Shown here: piece after piece, positions 53,201 to 61,998 of the stretch
Layout: every line of letters begins with the position of its first letter
Numbering within the stretch: position 1 is the stretch's first letter
Assembly (NCBI GenBank): GCA_021795965.1
Contig: JAJYOU010000013.1
Location: 1-64,000, forward strand
From: Chloroflexota bacterium
Lineage (GTDB): Bacteria > Chloroflexota > Anaerolineae > Anaerolineales > Villigracilaceae
Reading direction: 5' to 3'
Length of the DNA: 64,000 nucleotides
Made by a program: the position numbers and the translations under genes
The notes under the pieces: generated by a model
The model's input: only the letters and a program-made list of their open reading frames with translations
Told to the model about the DNA's origin: nothing
Databases searched by the model: none

Positions 53201-53408
53201 CAGGAGTGACATATGTGCCATTCAGATCGTATTCGTCCACCCAGTCAGGAATTGCATTGGGGTCTTCAAGTGAATTTTCAAAATCTGGATAGAGGGGCGG
53301 GGGACTGGCGCGATTCGAAGATTTGCCATCTGGTTGGATGGTTTGTGAGTTGGATGGATCGTTTGGAGTTTGATTATTGGTAAAATTTTCCGGATTATCT
53401 ATTTGCAT
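50259..53408 (-). CDS. Class A penicillin-binding protein (transglycosylase/transpeptidase)
   Basis: A 1049-residue bifunctional enzyme. A ~95-residue Asn/Pro-rich cytosolic tail leads to one membrane helix (97-125). The GT51 domain has the catalytic Glu187 in ISTEDKDFYSHPGFD and STITQQLARGLLLS. The transpeptidase has Ser500-x-x-Lys503 (PGSAIKP), S563-F-N565 and KTG 703-705. A C-terminal Ig-like BiPBP_C domain (SIENIKEGDVLTVPSFD) and a Thr/Pro-rich tail of ~60 residues follow. It polymerises and cross-links peptidoglycan. The length exceeds typical PBP1A because of the extensions. The MaoC gene stops three bases upstream. Confidence 0.96.
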   Translation of the reverse strand: MQIDNPENFTNNQTPNDPSNSQTIQPDGKSSNRASPPPLYPDFENSLEDPNAIPDWVDEYDLNGTYVTPAAIYSNQKQSSTTQPQKAYRKTDRWGCFLKGLVIFLFSLVTLIIFGLIIAVIGYYSIASTLPSVDDLHQKSSQFETTKILDRNGNTLYEILDPNAGRRTYAKLDQISPYVVAATISTEDKDFYSHPGFDPVSIAVAIWENLTTGGNGPGASTITQQLARGLLLSPEERSQRSYMRKIREIILAAEMTRKYSKDDILEIYLNEIYYGNMAYGIEAAAETYFGPGIDGQPTELHPEGTPKNGRLADDLTLAQASFLAGLPQSPAVYDIYSNRDQTLARHRDVLSLMYTLSQERNCIKVSNSIQAVCVSIDAALKASKDIENFNFPTPNIQMRYPHWVQYVRSLLETQFDPQTIYRSGFTVTTTLDTSLQDSAQQIVTNQIANLVNNNAKNGALVAIQPSTGEILAMVGSADFYNESIQGQVNMATSQTRQPGSAIKPITYVAAFEKGWTPATLIWDVPGSFPPSGDPHDPSPPYVPVNYDHRFHGPVTIRTALSNSFNIPAVKTLQFIGIYDNPDTPQKEGLIGMAERLGITSLIRKDYGLSLTLGGGEVSLLEMTGAFSVFANNGRKIPPVAILKITDNAGNLVYQYTPPAGEQVISPEHAYLISSILSDYDARRPMFGSNPVINLPFQNRVAAKTGTTNDFRDNWTMGYSPDLATGVWVGNADYTPMQNTTGLTGAAPIWADFMIKAIPALTGGEPTAFQRPAGIVDRVICQISGTEPSQWCPQQAQEIFASNQPPLPASDDLWKEATIDTWTGLLAGSACPDFVDKKMTINVSDQDAQRWLRKDESGKAFVKEWGFDRPLYFTPTKQCTSDSPHATISIENIKEGDVLTVPSFDISVIANATNGFSSWSLDYAPGGKPGDNDWLFLYSSKGPVPTPANVFNWRLKDVGNGQYTLRIRMENSDGGFAQKFVHFAVDFIPPTELPTPIPTATLTPLPFPTSTPEPPTQEPPSAQTPTETPLAVIVTTTPEPSATLIPGGDH

Positions 53409-53411
53409 ACT

Positions 53412-53864
53412 CTAATTATTTCGGCTTTTTACGAGAACCGTCCATAACCCTTTCATGACGGTGATACCTGATTGGTTGTTAACATGCACATCCAGTGTTA
53501 CAGAACCTCCGCCCAGACGTGCGACTGGTTTAATTTCGGCGACTTCCATTTCGACATGAATTGTATCGCCAATAAAGACCGGTTTGACAAATTTCCATTC
53601 ACCCACTTCGCGAAAAGCGATTACATTTGCACCTAGGATGCCAGTTTGCACTGCCAGCCCTGAAGCGATAGACAAACCGAGCAGTCCATGCGCTATCCGC
53701 TGACCAAAAGGTGTTGATCTGGCGAATTCAGCATCCGTGTGGATTTGGTTGAAATCTCCAGAGAGACCGGCAAAGTTTGCGATATCATGTTCGGTGATCG
53801 TACGACCTGCGGTCAGAACCTTCAGACCGGGCTGAAAATCTTCAAAGAATAAACTTGTGTTCAT
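53412..53864 (-). CDS. MaoC family (R)-hydratase-like protein
   Basis: The 150-residue hot-dog protein has the hydratase-2 motif FAGLSGDFNQIHTDAEFA (Asp and His catalytic) and IAHGLLGLSIASGL. It hydrates enoyl-CoA or acts as an acyl-ACP dehydratase. A separate enoyl-CoA hydratase (crotonase) is encoded 500 bases away on the other strand. It is encoded immediately before the PBP gene; a functional link is unlikely. No ribosome site is obvious. Confidence 0.9.
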   Translation of the reverse strand: MNTSLFFEDFQPGLKVLTAGRTITEHDIANFAGLSGDFNQIHTDAEFARSTPFGQRIAHGLLGLSIASGLAVQTGILGANVIAFREVGEWKFVKPVFIGDTIHVEMEVAEIKPVARLGGGSVTLDVHVNNQSGITVMKGLWTVLVKSRNN

Positions 53865-53969
53865 GAGCGTTTTTTGAACTCCTGACTTGATAAGCTGAAA
53901 AGGTTAACCGCTATTATTATAAACGTCGCGAGGTTGAAAAAGTTTCAATTTTCAAGCGTGTCTCAGTCG

Positions 53970-53975
53970 TATAAT
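53970..53975 (+). promoter_or_regulatory. -10 box four bases before an ATGATG start
   Basis: TATAAT, then ACTT, then two consecutive ATGs (53980 and 53983). Transcription is expected at or within the first ATG, so the second would be a leaderless start. Confidence 0.5.
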
Positions 53976-53979
53976 ACTT

Positions 53980-54348
53980 ATGATGGAAGGAAACCAAACT
54001 TCAAGTTTCATCGGTGAAACCATAACCGTGCGGTTTGAAGAGTCTCCTGTTCACGAAAAAAGCCCAACGTGCCCGGCGAAATTTGAATGGAGAGGGGTGA
54101 TCTACCCGGTTACTCGTTTACTCTTCGAATGGCATGATTTTACCCGGCGGGGTCGGGCTGCTCAGAATATGCGCCCAAGTCACGCTACCGCAGCTGCGGG
54201 GCGTGGATCCCTGGGGGTTGGTCGATTTTATTTCAGGGTTCGGACCCAGTCGGGGCGAATTTTTGAAATATATTATGACCGTGCACCGAAAGATGCGCTC
54301 CACAGCAAAGGTGAATGGTACGTCTATCGAGAACTTTTTGACAAATAA
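53980..54348 (+). CDS. DUF6504-like small protein
   Basis: A 122-residue protein with an N-terminal beta-strand (ITVRFEESPVHEKSPTCPAKFEW), a GVIYPVTRLLFEWHDF strand pair, and a C-terminal FYFRVRTQSGRIFEIYYDR to GEWYVYRELFD, which matches my memory of DUF6504 proteins. Those are small and uncharacterised. A central stretch (~residues 55-80) is basic and low in hydrophobics. The enoyl-CoA hydratase gene starts 15 bases after its stop, so both are co-transcribed from the -10 box at 53970. The start could be 53983 on a leaderless mRNA. Confidence 0.7.
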   Translation: MMEGNQTSSFIGETITVRFEESPVHEKSPTCPAKFEWRGVIYPVTRLLFEWHDFTRRGRAAQNMRPSHATAAAGRGSLGVGRFYFRVRTQSGRIFEIYYDRAPKDALHSKGEWYVYRELFDK

Positions 54349-54363
54349 CAGGAGGAATCCCAG

Positions 54364-55137
54364 ATGCCCTACACTTCTATTTTGACCGAAACGCGCGCCA
54401 GGGTTGGATTGGTGACTTTCAACCGGCCGCAGTCGATGAATGCACTCAACCCGGTGATACTCGGAGAGCTGCTTGAGGCGCTGACTGAATTTAATGCAGA
54501 TCCGGCGATTGGCGCCATGCTGATCACGGGGTCGGAACGCGCGTTTGCAGCGGGGGCGGATATTAAATTTATGGCGGATGCCTCAGCAAGCCAGATGCGG
54601 GCAAATGGATTTGTGTCTCTTTTTGAGGGCTTGGGGCAGCTGGAGAAACCGGTCATTGCTGCCGTGAATGGTTTCGCGCTGGGCGGCGGCTGTGAATTAG
54701 CCCTGGCTTGCGACATGATCATTGCTTCTGAAACCGCGCGATTTGGGCAGCCGGAAGTGACCATCGGTGTGATCCCGGGCGGGGGTGGTACACAGCGCCT
54801 GACCCGTGCACTTGGCAAAGCATTAGCCATGGAGATGATTTTAAACAACCGCACCCTGACGGCGGATGAAGCCAAAAGAGCTAATCTGGTAAACCGGGTG
54901 GTGCCTTCAGAAATCCTGATGGAAGAAGCCTGGGCTTTCGCAGAAGAGATTGCCAACCGGGCGCCGCTGGCGGTGGCGGCAGCGAAAAAGGCGATTAACA
55001 CTGCCTACGAAAAATCCCTTTCCTCGGGGCTGGCAGAAGAACGGGAATTATTTCACGGGCTTTTTGATACCCTCGATCAAAAAGAAGGAATGCACGCTTT
55101 TATCGAAAAACGCAAGTCACACTGGCAGGGAAAATAA
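54364..55137 (+). CDS. Enoyl-CoA hydratase/isomerase (crotonase)
   Basis: The 257-residue protein shows crotonase motifs: TFNRPQSMNALNP, AFAAGADIKFMAD (oxyanion loop), NGFALGGGCELALACDMIIA and ARFGQPEVTIGVIPGGGGTQR with the two catalytic Glu positions. It hydrates trans-2-enoyl-CoA in beta-oxidation or related pathways. An AGGAGG site precedes the ATG. No acyl-CoA dehydrogenase or thiolase is nearby. Confidence 0.93.
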   Translation: MPYTSILTETRARVGLVTFNRPQSMNALNPVILGELLEALTEFNADPAIGAMLITGSERAFAAGADIKFMADASASQMRANGFVSLFEGLGQLEKPVIAAVNGFALGGGCELALACDMIIASETARFGQPEVTIGVIPGGGGTQRLTRALGKALAMEMILNNRTLTADEAKRANLVNRVVPSEILMEEAWAFAEEIANRAPLAVAAAKKAINTAYEKSLSSGLAEERELFHGLFDTLDQKEGMHAFIEKRKSHWQGK

Positions 55138-55235
55138 GCTGAACCCCTTTGACCCAGGAAGATATTGCCTACAGACTGGTTGCACATAATCGTTACACAA
55201 ACCCGTCAGCGCGCAGATATCCATGCGACCATTAC

Positions 55236-55272
55236 AGCGCCAAGCGATCCTCAAAAAGGATTACCTGGCGCT
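55236..55272. terminator. Nested hairpin between convergent hydratase and dnaE genes
   Basis: AGCGCCA / TGGCGCT form the outer stem and ATCC / GGAT an inner one around TCAAAAA; only TT follows on the plus strand. It lies 98 bases after the hydratase stop and 53 bases beyond the dnaE stop. Confidence 0.5.
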
Positions 55273-55324
55273 TTGATATGAGAGGGAAAAACGTGAACGT
55301 TGGGCGGAAATAGCAGGATGGGCG

Positions 55325-58300
55325 TTATTGAAGGGTAATCTCTTCTATACGCCAGGTGATTCCACCATTTAAATTTTTCAACCGGTCCAGAAGATCGGGG
55401 GTAATGTTGGTGGTTTCATTTGGAAAGTCAATTAAGTGAGCCTTTTCGTTTTCAAAGACATGAAATTGAAAATGATCTTTTCCCGGGTGCGAAATCAGGA
55501 TGCCGTAAACAATTTTAATACGCCGCCGGTCACGTTCGTTATCCTGGCTGGGTCGCAGGAAGAGGGTGATGATACGCGGAGGTTGATTGCTTTGGAGCGG
55601 TTCGATCAGCGTTTGAGGAACAGGCGGCGCCATGATTGGAGGCAGGTCGGTCATTGGTGCTGAAGGCAGCGGGCTGGTTTGCGCCGGGATGGATGGGGAA
55701 ACGGCGGGAAGGCTGGCGGGCGTTGATTCGACCGTGCCGGAAGAATCCTCAGAGATTGGCTCATAATGTTCAAACGCCACCAGATCGTCCATGGGACCCG
55801 GTTTGAACTGGGAGCCTTCACCGGTAGAGAAGTTTTCCCAATCCGGCGGCGCTTCGGGCTCGGGCGGAACGTCAGCAAGGCTGGCTCCGGCAGGGGGCTT
55901 GACCGGTTCAGATTTCTTAGAGTTGTTTCCCGAGTTCGGATACCTGCCGCCATTTTGAATTCGATTTTTGAGGACCGCGCTTTGTGAAATCCCGCGGTTC
56001 TGCGAGCCTGCAGCATGATTCCCCGGGTAGGATCCGGCTCTTTCCGTGAACGGCTGCGTTTGGGGACCGGCTGCGGGGGAATCTGTGGCGGAGATTTTAA
56101 CGTCCACCTGGCTTCGTAAATCATCCACCAGAACTTTGGGGGGGTTGTTGGACGCATCAACTTTACCATCTGCGATCAATACTTTTCCTTCCTCGCAAAT
56201 GACACGAACCTTCTCCCAGGTTCTCGGGAAAATCACGAGCTCGATATTGCCATTTAAATCCTCGAGTGTCACAAAACCCATCATTTTATCTGTTTTGGTC
56301 TTGAAGGGGCGAATTGCAACCACCAATCCGGCTACCCGAACGCGTTCCTCATGCGAGGCTTCTGCAAGCGTAATCGAAGTATGGCTGACCGCCAGGGTAA
56401 GCAATTCGGCGTGAGCCGTGAGGGGGTGATCGGAAAGATACAGACCCAACAGCTCACGTTCCCATGCAAGGGCTTCTTTTCGATCCACCTTGATATTGGC
56501 TGGCAGGGAAACCCCTTGCAGCGGCACGCCCGAACTGCCGCCAAACAAAGACATCTGACCACTTTCAGCTGAGCGGAAATGACTTGTACTGGCTGATACC
56601 AGGCGTTCCAGGATGGATAACAGGGCTGCCCGATCACCAAAGCTATCCAAAGCTCCGACTTTTACCAGGCATTCCAAAGCGCGTTTTCCCACCAATCGCA
56701 AATCGACCCGGCGCGAAAAATCGTTCAGATCGGCAAAAGGCTTGCCTTCCCGCCACGCGATGATCAGGTCAGTTGGTCCCTGACCAACGTTCTTGACAGC
56801 ACCCATGCCAAAGCGGATGGCAGGTTTCTTGCCTTGTTCCGGGTTTCCTGGGGAAATTTCCCGGTCTTCGATTTCAAAATCGAAGCTGGAATAGTTGATA
56901 TCTGGGGATAGTACTTCGATATTCATACTGCGCGAATCAGAGATATAGAGAGCTATTTTTGCCGCGTCATCCCTGAAAACTGACATCAGCGCGCACATGA
57001 ATTCGGCAGTGTAGTGTGTTTTTAAATAGGCTGTCTGGACTGAAATCAAGCCGTAATCGGCGGCATGGGACTTATTAAAACCATAGCGGGCGAACTTCTC
57101 CCAATCCTCAAAAATTGCGGTGGCAGTCTCCGCATCCATTGTTTTTTGTGAGGCGCCTTTTACAAACTTCTCTTTGTGCTTGGCGATTTTGTCAACCTGT
57201 TTTTTCGCGATCGCTTTGCGCAGCTCATCTGATTCTGATCGACTATAGCCAGCCAGTTCCACGGCTGCGCGCATGATCTGTTCCTGGTAAACCGGGATGC
57301 CATAGGTGTCGCTAAAAATTGGAGCGAGGGCTGGATGCCGGTATTCGATTTTTTCTTCCCCATGCATGCGCCGGATGTAGGATGGAATGAAGTCCATGGG
57401 TCCGGGGCGGTAAAGTGCGACCATGGCGATGATGTTATCCAGACTTTGGGGTTTCATCTCCACCACCCAGCGGGTCATCCCCGAACCTTCCAGCTGGAAG
57501 ATGCCGGCGGTTTGTCCGCGCCCGATTGTCTCGAAGGTGGCAGGGTCGTCCGTGGGAATATTTTCCAGGTTCAAATCAATGTTGTGCCGTTTTTTAATCA
57601 AGCTGCAGGCACGAGCCATCACTGCCAGGGTGGAAAGCCCGAGGAAGTCGACCTTGAGCATTCCCATGCTGTCCAGAATACCCATTTCGAATTGCGTAAC
57701 TGTTTTTACAGGAGATTCTTCCGACCCGGAAGTGGGCCGGTGAATGGGAAGATATTCCGTGATGGGTTTGTCAGCGATCACCAACCCAGCGGCATGGGTG
57801 CCGGCATTACGGACCACGCCTTCCATGTGAATGGCGATTTCGATCAAGTTCTTAATTTTTGGATCCGAGTCATATGCAGCCCTGAGTTCAGGAACATCGT
57901 TCAGCGCTTCAGAGAGGGTGACAGGTTTTCCAGGGATTGCAGGGATCAGTTTCGTGATCTTTTCCACCTCAGGAATTGAGATTTCCATCGCCCGGGCGAC
58001 ATCCCTTAATGCACCGCGGGCAGCCATCGTTCCAAAGGTGATAATTTGAGCAACCTTGTCATCCCCATATTTTTTGGCGGTATATTCGAGCATTTCAGAA
58101 CGCCGGTCATCCCTGAAATCAAGATCGATATCCGGCATGGAAACTCGTCCCGGGTTCAGAAAGCGTTCAAATAAAAGATCGTGTTTGATTGGATCCACGA
58201 CCGTGATGAAAAGAGCATACGCAACCAGCGAGCCGTTGGCTGATCCGCGGGTGTTATACCAAATTCCATTTTCACTGGCGTGGCGGCAGAGGTCCCACAC

Positions 58301-59326
58301 GATTAGAAAATAGGCATCAAACCCCATTTTGTGAATGACTTCCAACTCAAAATCAAGCCGTTCCCGGAAAACAGGATCTTCTTTTCGGTCTCCGTAGCGT
58401 TTTTCCAGCCCGATTTCACAGAGATGGCTTAAATAAGAACCCGGAGTGTAGCCTTCAGGGACTGGAAAATCGGGCAGGTGGTAGCCTTTAAATCCCAGGT
58501 CAACCTGGCAGCGTTCTGCAATTTCGACGGTATTGGAAAGTGATTCGGGGATTTCAGAAAAGAGCTGGCTCATCTCCTGTGGAGAACGCAGGTAAAAAGT
58601 CTGGGATTCGTAGCGCATGCGATCTGGAGATGAGAGCGGTTTCCCCGTTTGAATGGCAAGCAGTACGTCCTGGTACTGGGCATCCGTTGGTTCAATATAA
58701 TGAACATCGTTGGTTGCGACAAATTTTGCCGAGTATTTTGCGCCGAGTTCGACCAGTTTTTTATTTAAACTGACCAGCTCCGAGATATTGTGCTGCTGCA
58801 GCTCAACATAAAAGCGATCGGGGCCGAAGACATCGTAATACCAATTCATGCGCCGAACGGCTTCTTCCGGTCTTTCTTCGATCAACTGGCGGGGGATCTC
58901 AGCAGACATGCAGCCCGTGGTGGCGATCAAGCCCTCAGAGTGTTCGGCTAAAAACTCGTGATCTATGCGGGGAAAATAATAAAAACCTTCCATTTGGGCG
59001 GCTGAAGTGATTTTTAAAAGGTTTTTATAACCGACTTCGTTCTCAGCAAGGAGCAGGAGATGACTGGATTTTTTGTCCAGTTTCGAATCGCGGTCCTGCA
59101 TTCTGCGCGCTGCCATATAGGTTTCTACCCCGATGATGGGCTTAATCCCCACTTCCTTGGCTGCGTTGTAAAACTCTATGACGCCAAACATGGTGCCGTG
59201 ATCTGTAATGGCGAGCGCCGGCATTTCCATTTCCTTGGCGCGTTTTACCAGCTTCTTGATATTGGAAAATCCATCAAGAAGCGAATAGACAGTGTGAGTA
59301 TGAAGGTGAACGAAAGAATCAGGCAT
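55325..59326 (-). CDS. dnaE: DNA polymerase III alpha subunit
   Basis: The 1333-residue replicative polymerase begins with a PHP domain (VHLHTHTVYSLLDG, His7/9/11) and has palm catalytic residues in PDIDLDF (Asp401, Asp403), then helix-hairpin-helix and OB-fold regions (VRVAGLVVAIRPFKTK). After a ~120-residue Pro/Ser-rich linker a C-terminal domain (RIITLFLRPSQDNERDRRR to WRIEEITLQ) follows, as in DnaE with clamp-loader contacts. It is about 170 residues longer than typical DnaE because of the linker. A TGAGGA site and an extended -10 promoter precede the ATG. No second polymerase gene is in the window. Confidence 0.97.
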   Translation of the reverse strand: MPDSFVHLHTHTVYSLLDGFSNIKKLVKRAKEMEMPALAITDHGTMFGVIEFYNAAKEVGIKPIIGVETYMAARRMQDRDSKLDKKSSHLLLLAENEVGYKNLLKITSAAQMEGFYYFPRIDHEFLAEHSEGLIATTGCMSAEIPRQLIEERPEEAVRRMNWYYDVFGPDRFYVELQQHNISELVSLNKKLVELGAKYSAKFVATNDVHYIEPTDAQYQDVLLAIQTGKPLSSPDRMRYESQTFYLRSPQEMSQLFSEIPESLSNTVEIAERCQVDLGFKGYHLPDFPVPEGYTPGSYLSHLCEIGLEKRYGDRKEDPVFRERLDFELEVIHKMGFDAYFLIVWDLCRHASENGIWYNTRGSANGSLVAYALFITVVDPIKHDLLFERFLNPGRVSMPDIDLDFRDDRRSEMLEYTAKKYGDDKVAQIITFGTMAARGALRDVARAMEISIPEVEKITKLIPAIPGKPVTLSEALNDVPELRAAYDSDPKIKNLIEIAIHMEGVVRNAGTHAAGLVIADKPITEYLPIHRPTSGSEESPVKTVTQFEMGILDSMGMLKVDFLGLSTLAVMARACSLIKKRHNIDLNLENIPTDDPATFETIGRGQTAGIFQLEGSGMTRWVVEMKPQSLDNIIAMVALYRPGPMDFIPSYIRRMHGEEKIEYRHPALAPIFSDTYGIPVYQEQIMRAAVELAGYSRSESDELRKAIAKKQVDKIAKHKEKFVKGASQKTMDAETATAIFEDWEKFARYGFNKSHAADYGLISVQTAYLKTHYTAEFMCALMSVFRDDAAKIALYISDSRSMNIEVLSPDINYSSFDFEIEDREISPGNPEQGKKPAIRFGMGAVKNVGQGPTDLIIAWREGKPFADLNDFSRRVDLRLVGKRALECLVKVGALDSFGDRAALLSILERLVSASTSHFRSAESGQMSLFGGSSGVPLQGVSLPANIKVDRKEALAWERELLGLYLSDHPLTAHAELLTLAVSHTSITLAEASHEERVRVAGLVVAIRPFKTKTDKMMGFVTLEDLNGNIELVIFPRTWEKVRVICEEGKVLIADGKVDASNNPPKVLVDDLRSQVDVKISATDSPAAGPQTQPFTERAGSYPGNHAAGSQNRGISQSAVLKNRIQNGGRYPNSGNNSKKSEPVKPPAGASLADVPPEPEAPPDWENFSTGEGSQFKPGPMDDLVAFEHYEPISEDSSGTVESTPASLPAVSPSIPAQTSPLPSAPMTDLPPIMAPPVPQTLIEPLQSNQPPRIITLFLRPSQDNERDRRRIKIVYGILISHPGKDHFQFHVFENEKAHLIDFPNETTNITPDLLDRLKNLNGGITWRIEEITLQ

Positions 59327-59355
59327 TAATTAAATTTATTCCTCAGGATAAAGCC

Positions 59356-59361
59356 ATTATA
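59356..59361 (-). promoter_or_regulatory. Extended -10 promoter of dnaE
   Basis: TGC-TATAAT on the minus strand, a TGn extended -10 box, with a ~22-base leader to the ATG at 59326. The -35 position is weak, as expected for an extended -10 promoter. Confidence 0.5.
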
Positions 59362-59458
59362 GCATCCTGGAGAGGGGAGATCACAGGATCTGCCTTAATT
59401 GTGTAGATGAAAAATATGCTTGGGATTTTGAAAATGTCACCGCTTGCCTGGAGCTTGA

Positions 59459-59482
59459 ATTCATCCCGTGAAAGGGATGAAT
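59459..59482. repeat. Perfect 9-base inverted repeat
   Basis: ATTCATCCC (59459-59467) and GGGATGAAT (59474-59482) flank a six-base GTGAAA loop. No T-run follows, so it is not a standard terminator. It may end the kinase transcript or be an extragenic repeat. I saw no second copy in the window. Confidence 0.55.
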
Positions 59483-59654
59483 ATGCTGGGATCACTGCAG
59501 CGGAAGTGCAGGTTGCAGCAGCGGCAAACCACCGCCATAGCCCATCGCGGAAATGACCTGGGTCTGCGGTCTTCGGCGCGGGAAGAGTTGGTAAAAATCA
59601 GCCGGATTTGTTTTTATTAGCGAAACTCACAGAAACCGCAAATTTTGGTTCCCT

Positions 59655-61769
59655 TTATTTCCGAATGCACCTGCACCAGACCGGATCGAAATCCATCCCT
59701 GGGTCGGTGGTCAGGCGGGTACGATTCGCCCCGGATATGGTTGCGATGTAGATATCCTGGTTATAGGAATTATCCGGCCAGCTTTCATAGGCGAGCCATT
59801 GCCCGTCAGGTGAAAAGCTGACGTCCACCACCGGCAAAGGTTCAATATTGATCGGAACCGCCTGCTTGGTATCGCGATCTTCGTAGCGAATGCTCATGAT
59901 TTTAAAAGGTGCTGTGCCGTTAAAGTTAGTCTGATCGAAGACGATGATTTTTCCATCCGGGCTCCAGACTGGCATCGAATCGAGCTGTGTATTCCCGCTC
60001 AGGACAAGCTGGGAATTGGGTTTGTTCATGTTGACATCCCCATCACTGGTAACCCAAATTTGGGAGAGTCCCATCCGTTTTAATACGTAAACGATCTGGG
60101 TGCCATAAGGATTCCAGGCAGGTTGGCGGGCATAAATCCCGCCGACTGTTTTTTGTGCCCTGGTTAACCTCGTAAACTGTGTGGTTACCAGGTTGTACAT
60201 ATAAATTTCCATGTAACCATCGCGCAGGGAAGTAAAAGCGATGCGGTCACCATCAGGAGACCAGGCGGGTTCAAAATCACCTCCAGGGCTGGCTGGAAGG
60301 GAGGTCACCGCCCGCGTGGCAAGGTCGACGATAAAGAGACTGGATCCCTGGTAAGTATCCTGTTTTTGTCGACACGGCGCAACATAAACGATTTTTGATC
60401 CATCCGGCGACCAATCAGGCTGACAGGCGCCATCCCGCTCATTGGTGACTTGATGGATATTGCTGCCATCAATTTGCATGGTGTAGACCTGCGGGTTGCC
60501 TGTCCGGGTGGAAACGAACGCAATCTCCCCGGTGCTGCCGCCAATTTCCGTTGAAGTGGGAGTAGATCCAATTGCTGCCCGGGTTGGTTCGATGGTGAAA
60601 GTTGGCAGGACTTTCAGCGATGTTATTTCAGGTTGGGTTAGCGCCAGGGGGGTTTCTGTTTGCTGCAGGGAAGAAACCTGGGTTCCGGGGGTATTTCCCT
60701 GGTTTTTTGGAAAATAAATCCAGAGCAAGCCGATGACAACCAGGGGAATTGCAAAACCAAGCACCATTTGTAGAAGTCCAACCCGGCGAATGAGTCTTCT
60801 GAAACGCAGGGAAGCCCGCGTCAATTCAAAACCCCTGAGCTTAAGCCAGCCCGAATGGGAGCCTTCGAGTAATTCTTCGGAGGATAATTCCGGGTTGGTA
60901 GCGGCTTTGGGTCCGGGCTTGACGCTGAAATTCATATCCAGGTCGATAAAACGCAGGGTTTTTGAACTGGCACTGAGCAGCCCGATCCGAAAATCTTCGG
61001 CGGTTTGGTACCTGTCGTCAGGATAGGCTTCCATCGCTTTTTCAATGGCTGCCGCGAGCCCGCGGGAAATTTCAGGATTATGTTCACGAATTGGCGTGAG
61101 AGGGACGTTATCCATGACCCTGGCAAGTCCGTCTTCCGGGATCTTGCCGGATAATGCCGCGTAGAGAGTTGCCCCGAGCGAGTAAATATCGGTTCGTGGA
61201 TCAGTTCGGGCGGAGCCATATTGTTCCGGCGGTGAATAACCCGGTGTCATGGCGCGCGCCCCGGTGGTTGTGGTTTGGCTTCCCTCCACCACTTTAACCA
61301 GCCCAAAATCAACCAGGTAAATTTCTCCGAGTGAGGTGATTTTGATATTCCCCGGTTTGATGTCACGATGGAGGACAAGCGGCTTGCGTTTATGCAGGTA
61401 CGTCAGCGCATCACAGACCGCTGCCCCAATTAAAATGGCATCTTCTTCGCTGATGTTCCCCAGCCGTTCGACGCGTTCACGCAGGTCCTCACCTTCAATA
61501 TAATCCATGACGAGGTACTGGCCTTGATTTTCGATGACAAAATAATCTGTAGCCCGGGGCAGGTGGGGGTTTCGAACACTGGCAAGGATATTTGCTTCGA
61601 GTTTGAACTGGCGAGAATATTCATCAGTCGAGAAGAAATTTTCCTTTACTGCAACATCCATGCTAAGATTTTCATCGAAGGCGCGATATACCGCTCCCAT
61701 CCCCCCCTGGCCCAATATTTCTTCAATCCGGTATCGCCCGTTTAATAGAATTCCTGGCTCGAGTGTCAT
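59655..61769 (-). CDS. Ser/Thr protein kinase with TolB-like propeller
   Basis: A 704-residue Hanks-type kinase: Gly loop GQGGMGAVYRAFD, Lys42 (VAVKENFF), HRDIKPGN (134-141), DFGLVKV (Asp154), PGYSPPEQYG activation segment. One membrane helix (LQMVLGFAIPLVVIGLLWIY, about 335-355) separates it from a Thr-rich linker and a PD40/TolB-type beta propeller with repeated W-S-P-D-G motifs (e.g. QPDWSPDGSKIVYV). The propeller would be outside and may sense ligands or wall fragments. The ATG has no clear ribosome site. A divergent TgpA-type gene lies 229 bases away. Confidence 0.95.
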   Translation of the reverse strand: MTLEPGILLNGRYRIEEILGQGGMGAVYRAFDENLSMDVAVKENFFSTDEYSRQFKLEANILASVRNPHLPRATDYFVIENQGQYLVMDYIEGEDLRERVERLGNISEEDAILIGAAVCDALTYLHKRKPLVLHRDIKPGNIKITSLGEIYLVDFGLVKVVEGSQTTTTGARAMTPGYSPPEQYGSARTDPRTDIYSLGATLYAALSGKIPEDGLARVMDNVPLTPIREHNPEISRGLAAAIEKAMEAYPDDRYQTAEDFRIGLLSASSKTLRFIDLDMNFSVKPGPKAATNPELSSEELLEGSHSGWLKLRGFELTRASLRFRRLIRRVGLLQMVLGFAIPLVVIGLLWIYFPKNQGNTPGTQVSSLQQTETPLALTQPEITSLKVLPTFTIEPTRAAIGSTPTSTEIGGSTGEIAFVSTRTGNPQVYTMQIDGSNIHQVTNERDGACQPDWSPDGSKIVYVAPCRQKQDTYQGSSLFIVDLATRAVTSLPASPGGDFEPAWSPDGDRIAFTSLRDGYMEIYMYNLVTTQFTRLTRAQKTVGGIYARQPAWNPYGTQIVYVLKRMGLSQIWVTSDGDVNMNKPNSQLVLSGNTQLDSMPVWSPDGKIIVFDQTNFNGTAPFKIMSIRYEDRDTKQAVPINIEPLPVVDVSFSPDGQWLAYESWPDNSYNQDIYIATISGANRTRLTTDPGMDFDPVWCRCIRK

Positions 61770-61961
61770 AATTTTAGAAAACGATTGATTTTCAATTACC
61801 CTTTGGTTGATTTTGTAAAATGTTCTTCAATCAAGCGGAAAAACCAAATTCTGAAGATTTTCTTATCCCGAGATCTTAAAATCCAAACGGCAGATATGGC
61901 TGATGACAAGTTCCTCGCAACCTGGGCAGGTCGAAGGATGGAAATTCTAAATGAAAGTTAA

Positions 61962-61991
61962 TTGACGAGCATGTTGCTGATATTGTACACT
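61962..61991 (+). promoter_or_regulatory. Promoter of the transglutaminase gene
   Basis: TTGACG (61962-61967), an 18-base spacer, TACACT (61986-61991), four bases before ATGATG (61996, 61999). This repeats the arrangement at 53970-53985. Confidence 0.5.
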
Positions 61992-61998
61992 TAATATG

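Larger units (their letters stand above)
59327..59654. other. Intergenic region between dnaE and the kinase-propeller gene
   Basis: 328 bases. The left end holds the dnaE promoter. In the middle sits a perfect 9-base stem (see entry at 59459). The remainder is GC-rich with short GCAGCGG direct repeats. No small gene or RNA with a known fold is recognisable. Confidence 0.5.
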
